Origin: Tautonia plasticadhaerens
Lineage (GTDB): Bacteria; Planctomycetota; Planctomycetia; Isosphaerales; Isosphaeraceae
Reading direction: 5' to 3'
DNA length: 64,000 bases
Assembly: GCF_007752535.1 (NCBI RefSeq)
Contig: NZ_CP036426.1
Coordinates: 2,356,001 to 2,420,000 of the forward strand
Part shown: in pieces, positions 53,626 to 61,344 of the stretch
Layout: each line of letters opens with the position of its first letter
Position numbering within the stretch: the stretch's first letter is position 1
Translations under genes and position numbers: made by a program
Notes under the pieces: model-generated
Databases searched by the model: none
Told to the model about the DNA's origin: nothing
The model's input: only the letters and a program-made list of their open reading frames with translations

Positions 53626-54309
53626 CTAGGCCGTCTGGCGGGGCGGCCGGCGCGGGCGCCCCCGGTCTCTCGGGTCGACGCCGGGCTCGGTCCCGGCCCG
53701 GTCGTGCAGCTCGGCCAGGGTGATCAGGCCCGAGCGGTGCAGGGCGAAGGCCCGCTCGATCGCACTGGCGGCCTCGGCCTCGCCGGCGTCGCGGGCGTCG
53801 CAGAGGGCGAGGCAGGGGGGCCCCTCGGGCTTGCGGGCCAGGGCGGCCCGCTCCTTCGCCGCCAGGCGGGTGCGGCCCCGGGGCGTCCGGGACGGCTGGC
53901 GGGGGCGGGGGCGGGTGCCGCGGCGGATCGCCCCGGCGTTGCCCGGCGAGGCGCACTGGCAGCCGAGGCAGACGAACGGGTCGCCGGGGCGGACCCCGGT
54001 GCCCGGCAGGACCTCGCCGTCGGCGTCGCGCCGGGACTCGCAGATCGAGCAGGCCGGCACCGGGCGGGGCACGCCCAGGTCGTGGTCGACCAGGGCCCGG
54101 CCGATCGGGGCCGAGGCCTGGCCCTCGAGGGCCGGCGTCCAGCAGCAGTCGGCCCCCATCAGCGGGTGGACCCTCGGGTCGACCGGCCGGCGGCGGAGGT
54201 CCCAGGCGGCCTCGTCGGCCAGCTCGACCCCCACCAGCGACCGGAGCAGGTCCCCCGTCGTCTCCCGGGCCCGGGCCTGGGGGCGTGCGGGTGCGGGTGC
54301 GGCGGCCAT
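53626..54309 (-). CDS. Phage protein with Cys-pair ribbon (227 aa)
   Basis: ATG 54309 (MAAAPAPARPQARARETTG). Two Cys pairs (CSICESRRDADGEV, CLGCQCASPGNAG) about 30 residues apart resemble a zinc ribbon, and a C-terminal helical segment ends in a basic tail (RDRGRPRRPPRQTA). Adjacent to DNA-binding genes; likely a nucleic-acid-binding protein. Confidence 0.55.
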   Translation of the reverse strand: MAAAPAPARPQARARETTGDLLRSLVGVELADEAAWDLRRRPVDPRVHPLMGADCCWTPALEGQASAPIGRALVDHDLGVPRPVPACSICESRRDADGEVLPGTGVRPGDPFVCLGCQCASPGNAGAIRRGTRPRPRQPSRTPRGRTRLAAKERAALARKPEGPPCLALCDARDAGEAEAASAIERAFALHRSGLITLAELHDRAGTEPGVDPRDRGRPRRPPRQTA

Positions 54310-54575
54310 CAGCCGGCCCCCCCGGCCCCCCCAAGCACCCGGAGGATCCGGGCCTTGATGCGGGAGCGGCTCTTGAAGATCGCCCGGACGGAGAGGTCCA
54401 TCGCGGCGGCCAGCTCGTCGGCGGTCATCCCCTCCCGGGTGCACACCGCCACCACGCGGTCGCGCAGGTCGCGGAGGTCCTCCTGGGAGAATGTCCGTCG
54501 GCCCGGCCCGCCGAGGGCGAGCCGGGAGGGACGCTCGTCGAGGTCCCCGTCGTAGCGGATCCGGGCGGCGATCAT
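54309..54575 (-). CDS. HTH DNA-binding protein (88 aa), first late gene
   Basis: ATG 54575 gives MIAARIRYDGDLDERPSRL; the core CTREGMTADELAAAMDLSVR then AIFKSRSRIKARILRVL is a helix-turn-helix similar to sigma region 4 or an XRE-like module. It is the first gene of the leftward late operon. It overlaps the next ATG by a base. Confidence 0.65.
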   Translation of the reverse strand: MIAARIRYDGDLDERPSRLALGGPGRRTFSQEDLRDLRDRVVAVCTREGMTADELAAAMDLSVRAIFKSRSRIKARILRVLGGAGGAG

Positions 54576-55105
54576 CCTGGTGCGTCCTCGTCGATCGGGG
54601 TGCCTCGGCGTCGAGGCCTTGCTCCGCGGCTCGCTCTCGCTTGCGTACGTAAGGGAGACGGCGCCTCCACTGAACGGGCCACCCGCCGAATCCGCCTTAA
54701 ATGTCGGGCCACCATGGCCCTGCGAATTCCTGATGACCTGAACGTGAGCATACGGCGCCCGGCCGCCCGGTCGCAATCTCCCGGGGATCCGGCCCCGAAT
54801 GTCGGATCGACCGGCCGACCCTGAACGCGCGTCGCCCCGAAATTCACGCAACTCCTCATGCGGTTTAATCTTGCCGCCGGGCGGTGACGGCCCGGGTGCG
54901 GTCGGGGCGCCGACGCGGGAATGGGGGAGATCGATCCGGGGGCGGATCCCGGGCGAAATCGGCCCGCGACGTTCGCCGAGGGCCGGCCCCCGGCACCGGG
55001 GGACGGCCGGGGGACCGATCGCCCGACCCCCCGGGATCGATCTCCCCGGATCGATCTCCCGACGAATCGGCGGGCGCGGCGACGGGGCCGCGGGGAAGGC
55101 ACGCG
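54576..55105. promoter_or_regulatory. Divergent control region of the late operon and recombinase operon
   Basis: This 530-bp region separates leftward late genes from rightward serine recombinase and XRE genes. It holds three copies of a GGATCGATCTCC motif: 54923-54940 (inverse orientation, reading GGGGGAGATCGATCC), 55031-55047 and 55046-55061. I infer operator sites for the XRE or HTH protein. No gene longer than a few codons is convincing. Confidence 0.6.
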
Positions 55106-55789
55106 ATGCGAGCGGTCGGATACGTCCGCGTCTCCACCCAGGAGCAGTCCCAGGACGGCGTCTCGCTGGCCAGCCAGCGCGAGAAGGTCGTCGGCTACGC
55201 CGCCCTCTACGGCCTCGAACTGGTCGCCGTCGAGGAGGACGCCGGCGCCTCGGCCAAGACCCTCGACCGGCCGGCCCTCGCCCGGGCCCTCGCCCTCATC
55301 GACCGGGGCGAGGCCGACGGCCTGCTGGTCGCCAAGCTCGACCGGCTCACCCGGTCGGTCGCCGACCTCGACACGCTGATCCGCCGCTACTTCGGCGAGC
55401 CCGCCGGCAAGCAGCTCTGGTCGGTCGCCGACGCGATCGACACCCGGACCGCCGCCGGCCGGCTCGTGCTCAACGTCCTCATGTCGGTCGCCCAGTGGGA
55501 GCGGGAGACGATCGGCGAGCGGACCCGGGACGCCCTGGCCTACAAGCGATCGCAGGGGGAGCGGACCGGCCAGATCCCCTACGGCCGTCGCCTGTCGGCC
55601 GACGGCGTCCACCTCGAGGCCGACGACGGGGAGCTGGCCCTGCTCGACTGGATCCGATCGCGGAAGGCGGACGGCCACTCCCTCCGGGCGATCGCCCGGG
55701 AGCTGGGCCGCATGGGGGCCCCCACCAAGAACGGCGGCGCCTGGTCCAAGACGACCGTCGGCCGCCTCCTCCAATCGAAAGCGACGTGA
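55106..55789 (+). CDS. Serine recombinase (resolvase/invertase family)
   Basis: A 227-aa serine recombinase. Catalytic Ser in YVRVSTQEQSQDGVSLASQR (S10), followed by DRPALARALALIDRGEADGL and AKLDRLTRSVADLDTLIRRY. Catalytic Arg residues R-x-R appear as KLDRLTR and WERETIGERT. The C-terminus has a helical DNA-binding part (IRSRKADGHSLRAIARELGR then KTTVGRLLQSKAT). It lacks the long recombinase zinc domain of large serine integrases. Start at ATG 55106 behind GGGGAAGG. It could be a resolvase or invertase for this element. Confidence 0.9.
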   Translation: MRAVGYVRVSTQEQSQDGVSLASQREKVVGYAALYGLELVAVEEDAGASAKTLDRPALARALALIDRGEADGLLVAKLDRLTRSVADLDTLIRRYFGEPAGKQLWSVADAIDTRTAAGRLVLNVLMSVAQWERETIGERTRDALAYKRSQGERTGQIPYGRRLSADGVHLEADDGELALLDWIRSRKADGHSLRAIARELGRMGAPTKNGGAWSKTTVGRLLQSKAT

Positions 55790-55793
55790 ACCG

Positions 55794-55994
55794 ATGGCGA
55801 AGAAGAAGCCGCCGACGAAGCTCGGCGAGCAGCTCCGGGCGGCGATCGAGGCCCGGGGCCTCTCGGGGGGGGCGGTGGCCCGCATGGCCGGCGTCGACCC
55901 CCGGTCGATCGGCCGATGGCTGGCCGGCACCCAGGGCCTGAACCTCGACACCGCCGAGAAGGTCGCCGAGGCCCTCGGCCTCCGGCTCCGGTGA
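55794..55994 (+). CDS. XRE-family HTH regulator (66 aa)
   Basis: MAKKKPPTKLGEQLRAAIEA then RGLSGGAVARMAGVDPRSIG, a classic XRE/Cro-type helix-turn-helix, followed by AEKVAEALGLRLR. It follows the recombinase gene by 4 bp. Likely regulator of the divergent control region. Confidence 0.88.
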   Translation: MAKKKPPTKLGEQLRAAIEARGLSGGAVARMAGVDPRSIGRWLAGTQGLNLDTAEKVAEALGLRLR

Positions 55995-56000
55995 CCCTGG

Positions 56001-56020
56001 CGCCCCGGGTGCCCGGGGCG
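56001..56020 (+). terminator. Terminator after XRE gene
   Basis: CGCCCCGGG and CCCGGGGCG flank a 2-nt centre seven bases after the XRE stop. In RNA a shortened stem with a tetraloop could form. No U-run. Confidence 0.5.
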
Positions 56021-56090
56021 GTAGGATGGTCCCCGTCGGGCGACGTGCCCGGCGTCCCGGCACCGGCCATGCAATCGGTCCGGGATCAGA

Positions 56091-56109
56091 CATCGACGAA
56101 TCGTCGATG
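56091..56109. promoter_or_regulatory. Operator-like palindrome
   Basis: CATCGACGA and TCGTCGATG are perfect 9-bp inverted halves around one base. The lower GC content than its surroundings suggests a protein-binding site, possibly for XRE or the recombinase. Confidence 0.5.
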
Positions 56110-56130
56110 GTCGAGATGGATTGAGCGTTC

Positions 56131-56174
56131 CGCGTCGAGGGCCCGGGGGGGCGACCCCCCGGGCCCTCGACGCG
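56131..56174. terminator. Strong bidirectional terminator
   Basis: Two exact 20-nt inverted arms around loop GCGA. It separates the rightward recombinase/XRE operon from the leftward genes at 56332-56987. Confidence 0.8.
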
Positions 56175-56180
56175 CAAAGA

Positions 56181-56213
56181 GACGCCCCGGGACCACGGAT
56201 GGCCCGGGGCGTC
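56181..56213. terminator. Second hairpin next to the terminator
   Basis: GACGCCCCGGG and CCCGGGGCGTC pair over an 11-nt loop, 6 bp from the previous hairpin. Acts as a tandem terminator for the convergent transcripts. Confidence 0.6.
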
Positions 56214-56331
56214 GACTGGCCCCGACGGGCGGGCGAGGTGGCCGCCGGGGACGGGGGCCGGCCGGCCGGCCGGCCGGCCCGGGTCCATCCTGGCGCATCC
56301 GCCCCCATGGGTCAACGCGGACCGATCCCCC

Positions 56332-56604
56332 TCACCTCCCGACCTCCCGCAGCGCGACCCGGGCGTGCATCAGCAGGAGCTCCCCCGCCCGGATCGCCCC
56401 CGACCGGTCGCCGGCCCCCCGGCAGAGCGAGCACGTCGCCGGCCCCGGCCGGCCCGGCCCCGAGCCCCGCAGCCGGCCGGCCGAGTAGAAGCCGCACTCC
56501 GACTCCCATCCCCCCCGACGCCGCCGGAACCGGTGCGACACCCCGCCCACCTTCCGCCACCGGCGGCGGGCCCCGATCGGCAAGGCCGAGGGTGTCCGAT
56601 GCAT
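56332..56604 (-). CDS. Small phage protein with Cys pair (90 aa)
   Basis: ATG 56604 (MHRTPSALPIGARRRWRKVG). Arg-rich centre (VSHRFRRRRGGWESECGFYS) and a CSLC pair; C-terminus helical. It follows the 125-aa gene by 5 bp. Function unknown. Confidence 0.5.
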   Translation of the reverse strand: MHRTPSALPIGARRRWRKVGGVSHRFRRRRGGWESECGFYSAGRLRGSGPGRPGPATCSLCRGAGDRSGAIRAGELLLMHARVALREVGR

Positions 56605-56609
56605 CGTGG

Positions 56610-56987
56610 TCACTCCCGACCCGGGCCCGGCCCGGCCCGGCAGCCGGCCGCGGCGTCCCGGAATGCGGCCTCCCGGTCGGCCGGGTCGAACCGCGATGCC
56701 CGGCCGATCGAGGTCATGAGCTGGTCGCCGGTCGGCAGCCCGGCCAGCAGCTCCAGGGCCGTGCCCCGCTCCCCCGCGTCCCCGGTCGTCAGGATCGACC
56801 CGAGCAGGACGAAGGCCAGGGCCCCGTCCGGGTCCCCCGCCGCCTCGACCGCTTCGACCAGGTCGTCCAGCCGCCGGGCCGGCTCCCCCGCCTCGTCGCC
56901 GGCGGCCTCCAGGTGGGCCGCGCTCGCCTGCCGATAGATCCGCAGGCAGTCGGCCGCCTCCAGCGTGATCGTCACCGCGTCGGCCAT
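56610..56987 (-). CDS. Phage protein, unknown (125 aa)
   Basis: MADAVTITLEAADCLRIYRQ followed by helices (RRLDDLVEAVEAAGDPDGAL, AGERGTALELLAGLP). Acidic. An inverted repeat (GGATG-7 nt-CATCC) lies upstream at about 57015-57031 and may be its operator. Confidence 0.55.
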   Translation of the reverse strand: MADAVTITLEAADCLRIYRQASAAHLEAAGDEAGEPARRLDDLVEAVEAAGDPDGALAFVLLGSILTTGDAGERGTALELLAGLPTGDQLMTSIGRASRFDPADREAAFRDAAAGCRAGPGPGRE

Positions 56988-57178
56988 GGCGAAGCCCTCC
57001 GTTCATGTCGGGATCGGATGCTGTTCACATCCTATCCGACCGCCGGGGGAGGGCGCCAGTCACGTACGATGACATCGAGCCAGGGGACGGGACGACTCGC
57101 CCTGCCGGGCCTATCGGGGCAAGGACGGCCCGGGGTATCACGTGGAGGCGGAGGGCGATCGATCGCCCGCGACCCGGC

Positions 57179-57637
57179 TCAGCTCACGTAGTCCCAGGGC
57201 TGCGCCTCGACGCCCGGGAATCGACACAGGTGGTCGACGTTCGTCGTCGCGATGATGACGCGATCCTCCGGGAGCGTGGCCGTCACGGCCTGGGCGGCGA
57301 GGATGGTGTCGCAATCGAGCGCCTTGTCGTCGGCCGTCTGCCTCCCCTCGTTCCTCAGCAGCGCCCAGAATTCGGCGGCCTTGAGGATCGCGGCACGGCT
57401 GAGCGGCAGGAGGGCGGCCGAGGACAAGGCGTCGAGGTTCGCCAGGAGGTCGTCGGCGGGCGCCCCCTGACGCAGGAACTCCCGGCGGGCTTCGTAATCC
57501 GCGATCTCGGGCACCATCACGAAGTAGCCCTTCCCCCGCAGGCCGGCAAGCCACTCACGACACCGCTGCGACCGATCCGACCGGCTCTTGCATGCCAGGC
57601 ATAACGGGCCGGTATCCAAAAATACATAAGTTGACAC
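57179..57637 (-). CDS. PIN-domain ribonuclease (toxin-like)
   Basis: A 152-aa PIN-domain protein. The acidic active site is visible: D8 in VFLDTGPL, E44 in MVPEIADYEARREF, D108/D110 in ADDKALDCDTILAAQ and D135 in TTNVDHL. These residues bind metal and cut RNA in VapC-type toxins. It lies 12 bp downstream of the ImmA-type gene on the same strand. In this pairing the PIN protein is probably a toxin or restriction effector and the upstream protein its regulator. Confidence 0.88.
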   Translation of the reverse strand: MSTYVFLDTGPLCLACKSRSDRSQRCREWLAGLRGKGYFVMVPEIADYEARREFLRQGAPADDLLANLDALSSAALLPLSRAAILKAAEFWALLRNEGRQTADDKALDCDTILAAQAVTATLPEDRVIIATTNVDHLCRFPGVEAQPWDYVS

Positions 57638-57649
57638 CCGTGTGTGCCC

Positions 57650-58513
57650 TCATTTGTCGCCGAAGAGCTTCCGGTGCGGACGCCGCTCGTCGATCCCGCG
57701 CTCGATCGCCTCCATGAGGCCGGGCGGATCGACGCGTTCCTGCCGGTCGATGGCCTTGAGCGCCCTCTCGAAGGCGTCCTGCCTGGCGTCCCGGTCGTCC
57801 TCGACCATGGGGAGGATTCGCCCCTGGTCATCCAGGGCGATCGGCGGGAATGCCGGGATCGGGCCCCGCTCGTCGGCGAGGCGGCGGCCCTCGGGCGTTG
57901 TCCGCGATTCATGCAACGAGGCGAGGTCGACGTACTGGAAGCCTTCGACGGACGGGACGATGAGCCCCAGCTCCTTCAACCGGTAGAGCATGGCCGACCT
58001 GGAAACCTTGAAGAGCGGCACGAGATAGTTCGGGGACTTCAGCAAGTTCCAATTCTCTCGCACCTGGCCCTCGGGCATGAGCAAGGCGGTCGCGAACGCA
58101 TTGGCCTGGGCCTCGGCCCGTCGCCGCATCAGCTCCTCGCGATCCGGGGCCTGGACGACCTCCGGGTCGTTCACCCCCCAGAAGTCATGCCGGTACATGG
58201 TGACCTCCGTGTCCTCCCATTCGTTGGCCGGGTGGAGCAGGCGGTGGCCGATCTCGTGGGCGATCGTGAAGTTCTGCCGGGCCGGCGGATCCGACTCCCG
58301 GACGCGGATCTCGACCTGGCCCCCGCGGCTGACGAGCTGGCCCGCGACGTCGCCCTCATCGAACTCCAAGTACGTCACGCCCAGGCCCAGGTGGCTGGCC
58401 AGCCGGTCGGCCTCGAAGGGCGGAGTCGCCAGGCCGGCCTCGCGTGCGTAACGCTCGGCGATCCGCTCGATCGATTGGCGATCGCGGTAGGGGATCTCGA
58501 TCGCCGTGGACAT
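57650..58513 (-). CDS. ImmA/IrrE-family metallopeptidase with regulator-like C-terminus
   Basis: This 287-aa protein has HEIGH at about 86-90 (IAHEIGHRLLHP) and the third ligand Glu near 134 (AEAQANAFATALLMP), the zinc-peptidase signature of ImmA/IrrE. The N-terminus matches the family (RIAERYAREAGLATPPFEAD). The C-terminal part (SRSAMLYRLKELGLI) is helical, HTH-like. In ICEBs1, ImmA cleaves a repressor to trigger excision. No repressor gene sits next to it; the partner here is a PIN nuclease downstream. So it may be a toxin regulator or an induction switch. Confidence 0.9.
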   Translation of the reverse strand: MSTAIEIPYRDRQSIERIAERYAREAGLATPPFEADRLASHLGLGVTYLEFDEGDVAGQLVSRGGQVEIRVRESDPPARQNFTIAHEIGHRLLHPANEWEDTEVTMYRHDFWGVNDPEVVQAPDREELMRRRAEAQANAFATALLMPEGQVRENWNLLKSPNYLVPLFKVSRSAMLYRLKELGLIVPSVEGFQYVDLASLHESRTTPEGRRLADERGPIPAFPPIALDDQGRILPMVEDDRDARQDAFERALKAIDRQERVDPPGLMEAIERGIDERRPHRKLFGDK

Positions 58514-58569
58514 GGCTTACCTCACTCGCTCGGGAAGCAGTGCCGGGCGGTTCGTGGCAGGTCCCCTCC

Positions 58570-58600
58570 ATTGTATCCAGGATACTGATTTCCTGTACAC
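58570..58600 (-). promoter_or_regulatory. Promoter with overlapping palindromic operator of ImmA-PIN operon
   Basis: GTATCC-A-GGATAC (58573-58585) is a perfect palindrome overlapping a -10-like TACAAT (58570-58575 on the minus strand). The region is AT-rich compared with its surroundings. A repressor here would block polymerase; the -35 is unclear. Confidence 0.55.
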
Positions 58601-58805
58601 ATGGGATGCCACGATCCCCGCAGGTCACCCAAACGCCCGGGTCAACTTAATCAGTCTTGCCTCCTTGGTCCGCACAGTCAAAGGTTCGCGTTGAAGGCAG
58701 GTCGGCGTGCCTCATCGTCGTAGCGATCGTGCCGGTTTCGAGTGCGACCTTCGAGGCCCCTCCGGTGGGCTAGATGCCCGGAGACGTGGCCAAGGGGAAG
58801 GGGCG

Positions 58806-59003
58806 ATGATCGACGTGCTGGTTCACTTCGATCGCTACGGTACGCGAGGCGGCTCTCGCGGCTGTTGGCGGGCCTGGCTGCGGGCCGACCGTCGGATCCA
58901 CGACGCGGGGGCGACCCCCGACGAGGCGTTCCGCCAGTGCGTCACGACCGCGATCAGTAACGGCTGGGAGACGAACCGGGAGGCGTATCGGATGGTGGAG
59001 TGA
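58806..59003 (+). CDS. Small conserved protein (65 aa)
   Basis: ATG 58806 preceded by AAGGGG. MIDVLVHFDRYGTRGGSRG, RAWLRADRRIHDAGATPDEA and NGWETNREAYRMVE form a mixed alpha/beta text. Probably a small phage accessory protein; function unknown. Confidence 0.55.
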   Translation: MIDVLVHFDRYGTRGGSRGCWRAWLRADRRIHDAGATPDEAFRQCVTTAISNGWETNREAYRMVE

Positions 59004-59031
59004 CCGGGCCGGTAGGCTTGTCGCCCCTCGC

Positions 59032-59508
59032 TCACCCCTGCTCGGGTGGGAACTTCGTCGGCGCCATCACGGTCAGGACCAGGACGAGGTAAATCCTCAG
59101 GGTGAGGATCGCCGCGGCTACGGTCGGCAGCAGGAAGACCCAGGCCACCAGCGGATGCCCCAGCGGCATCCCCTCGCAGGTCATGGGCATGAAGACGAGG
59201 CAGGCCGCGATCGTGCAGGCGGTCCATTTGAGCGATCGCGGCAGCCCTTCCCTGGCCGAGGACAACTTGCGTTCCTCGGTCTCCAGGTATTCCTGAATCT
59301 GTTGATTCAGTCGTTGGGCCCGCTCGGGGTCGTGGTGGGAGGAGTCGTTGGCCTTCATCCTCGCATCGCCGAACCCGCGGAACATGCTCTCCCGCTTCGA
59401 GAGCAAATACTGCATCTGGAAGAGCACCAGAGCCGCCAAGAAGCCGAATGCCCCGGCGAGCGTCTGGGAGATCGTCGAGTAGGTGTAGTAGAAGACCGTA
59501 TAGTCCAC
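59032..59508 (-). CDS. Membrane protein, unknown (158 aa)
   Basis: Three transmembrane segments: near 10-32 (QTLAGAFGFLAALVLFQMQY), about 90-112 (WTACTIAACLVFMPMTC) and about 120-148 (PLVAWVFLLPTVAAAILTLR). A charged loop of about 45 residues lies between the first two. Accessory (moron-like) gene; no function recognised. Confidence 0.65.
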   Translation of the reverse strand: MDYTVFYYTYSTISQTLAGAFGFLAALVLFQMQYLLSKRESMFRGFGDARMKANDSSHHDPERAQRLNQQIQEYLETEERKLSSAREGLPRSLKWTACTIAACLVFMPMTCEGMPLGHPLVAWVFLLPTVAAAILTLRIYLVLVLTVMAPTKFPPEQG

Positions 59509-59610
59509 GATGAGTCACCTCGTCGTTGCGAAAGCCGCCCCGGATCACTTCAGCCCCAGTTCCTGGAGGGACGGTGCGCTGGGAGGAGCTGAAGCGGGAG
59601 GAGACGGACG

Positions 59611-59882
59611 ATGATCGAGTGCGATTAGCTGAGCTACGTCCGGGGCACGCGGCGGGAGCTGCCCGACGGCCGGATCGCCGCGGTGATGCCGCTGCTGGGG
59701 GGGCCGGGGGCGGATCGTCGCCGGCCCGGCCCAGCACTGGCACCAGGGCTATTCCGACGGCTGGTGATTCGAGTCGCTGCGGGCGGCGGTCGTCGCCCTG
59801 CACGACTGGGACCCGGCGGCCGAGCCCGAGCCGGTCGGCTGGGTGCGGCACGTCCCCTCGGGCCGGCGGCGGCCGGCCGAGG
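59611..59882 (+). pseudogene. Disrupted small phage gene
   Basis: ATG 59611 opens MIECD then TAG at about 59626-59628; the frame goes on YVRGTRRELPDGRIAAVMPL to about 59703. There the frame shifts, continues RIVAGPAQHWHQGYSDGW, meets TGA, and continues FESLRAAVVALHDWDPAAE. The three pieces make one plausible protein of about 90 residues. So the gene carries two stop codons and a frameshift. Confidence 0.65.
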
Positions 59883-59903
59883 GCATCCCATCGACTTCAG
59901 GGC

Positions 59904-60332
59904 TCAACCGCCACCCGATGCTCCGGGATGGTCCACCTTGTACGCGACCGCGGCCAGCGCCGCCGCCTCGGCGAACGTGACCCCCGGGAAGGGGTGCCGC
60001 CCCATGTATTCGAGCAGCAGGATCTCGGGGATGCCCGACTCCTCGCGTAGCGCGATGAGCACGCTGCCGACCCGGAGGCGATGCTCCTCGTCTTCGGGCA
60101 GGTCATAGGCCGCCAGCACCGGCGTCATCGCCAACTCGATCCGATCCGAGGGCGGGTTGCCGGCGAACCGCCCCGAGAGGACCCCGACGGCCGTCGGGGA
60201 GGGCGCGGCCGGCGGGGGTGCCGGCCGCCCGGCATCCCGACCGGCCGGGCCCTCGAACGCGGAGATGATGACACCCAGCAGGACCACCCCGAGGAGACCG
60301 AGACAACCGACCTTCGCACATCCCTTCATCAC
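59904..60332 (-). CDS. Membrane-anchored small protein (142 aa)
   Basis: MMKGCAKVGCLGLLGVVLLG then VIISAF is a membrane anchor; a Pro/Ala linker and a helical domain (LAMTPVLAAYDLPEDEEHRL, VGSVLIALREESG) follow, with EAAALAAVAYKVDHP near the end. Start 60332 or 60329. Unknown function. Confidence 0.6.
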   Translation of the reverse strand: MMKGCAKVGCLGLLGVVLLGVIISAFEGPAGRDAGRPAPPPAAPSPTAVGVLSGRFAGNPPSDRIELAMTPVLAAYDLPEDEEHRLRVGSVLIALREESGIPEILLLEYMGRHPFPGVTFAEAAALAAVAYKVDHPGASGGG

Positions 60333-60435
60333 ACCCTCCCCGTCCCTCGGGACACTCCGCCCATCGCTTCGGCTGCAATCCGAGCTCCAGCACCTTCGCG
60401 GAGCGCGTCAGCGCGTGGTCGAACCGCTCGGCACG

Positions 60436-61326
60436 TCATCGTCGCGACTGCTCGGCGGGAGGGTCCAGCGGGAAGCGGATCCGAAACGGAGGCACGTCCG
60501 CCGGCACCGCGTGTCCTGCGGCGATCAGGCCGCGATTGACGAAGAGGCCGTCGGGCGAGCGGAACAGGTAGGCGAGGTATCGGCCGTCGTCGTCCTTGCC
60601 GTCGCGGACCGGGTCGTGGTCGACGTGGACCTTCCGTCCCGTGAGCAGCGAGCCCAGGAATGCCCGGGCTGCGGGGGATTCCCCCTCGACCGGGTCGACG
60701 CCCGCCAGCCTGACCGGGACCTCCTGGTCGTCGACCCGGACGACCACCGTCAGGCCGTCCTCGACCCGGACGACCTCCCGGGCCCGGCCGATCTTCTCCT
60801 GGCGATCCGCGGCGGTGGTGGCTTGCTCGGACTCCGGGTGGCTGGCGAGGAGCTTGCGGTAATTGGACAGCGCACCGCTGACCTTGCCGTCGTCCTCCAG
60901 CGACTGCCCGAAACGGAGGAGCGACGTCGCTCGGGCGGCGGAGGCACGTGCCGCCTCGGCCCGGGCCGCGGCCGCGGCCCGAGCGGCAGACTCGGCACTC
61001 GATGCGGCCTCAGCCCTGGCCTGCTCCTGGCGTCTCCGCTCCTCGGCCGCCTTGCGGGCCTCCTGCTCGCGTCTCCGCTGCTCGGCGGAGGGGCCGGTGA
61101 CCACCGGCGCCGGGCGGGAGCAGGTGCCGCAGCTCCCGCCGGAGTTGCAATGGCCGCACGAGCTGCAATTCTTGCAGGCCCGGCAGAAGGAGGAGCCGGT
61201 GCACTTGGCCAGCGGCCCGGCACAGCAGCTCGGGGCGGACAGGGGCCACAAGCCCCATCCCGCCAGGGCGGCGGCAACGCCGATCGCCGGCGCGAGTCGG
61301 ACGAACCATCGTCGAGCGTGCATCAC
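60436..61326 (-). CDS. Exported thermonuclease-like (SNase) protein with Cys-rich region
   Basis: This 296-aa protein has a signal (RLAPAIGVAAALAGWGLWPL), a Cys-rich segment (CRACKNCSSCGHCNSGG then SCGTC, about 48-69), a coiled Ala/Arg/Glu-rich linker (about 85-140), a helical repeat-like piece (NYRKLLASHPESEQATTAAD) and a C-terminal staphylococcal-nuclease-like domain (about 195-290: VRLAGVDPVEGESPAARAFL, DDDGRYLAYLF, NRGLIAAGHAVP). Catalytic Arg35-, Glu43- and Arg87-like residues correspond to the Arg in VRLAGVD, Glu in VEGES and Arg in DGRYL. Secreted nuclease or regulator; a moron-type gene. Confidence 0.8.
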   Translation of the reverse strand: MMHARRWFVRLAPAIGVAAALAGWGLWPLSAPSCCAGPLAKCTGSSFCRACKNCSSCGHCNSGGSCGTCSRPAPVVTGPSAEQRRREQEARKAAEERRRQEQARAEAASSAESAARAAAAARAEAARASAARATSLLRFGQSLEDDGKVSGALSNYRKLLASHPESEQATTAADRQEKIGRAREVVRVEDGLTVVVRVDDQEVPVRLAGVDPVEGESPAARAFLGSLLTGRKVHVDHDPVRDGKDDDGRYLAYLFRSPDGLFVNRGLIAAGHAVPADVPPFRIRFPLDPPAEQSRR

Positions 61327-61344
61327 GATTAACCCATCACAGGC

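Larger units (their letters stand above)
55995..56331. other. Intergenic region with three hairpins and a palindrome
   Basis: These 337 bp hold no gene but a dense set of inverted repeats, listed separately (56001-56020, 56091-56109, 56131-56174, 56181-56213), plus a GGCC run near 56257-56279. Confidence 0.6.

Noticed and set aside
56257-56279. GGCC tandem run as a regulatory element
   Set aside because: A simple low-complexity run in very GC-rich DNA; nothing links it to a function.
57183-57554. Minus-strand alternative frame over the PIN gene
   Set aside because: Shadow frame; the PIN active-site pattern and codon bias support the frame at 57179-57637.
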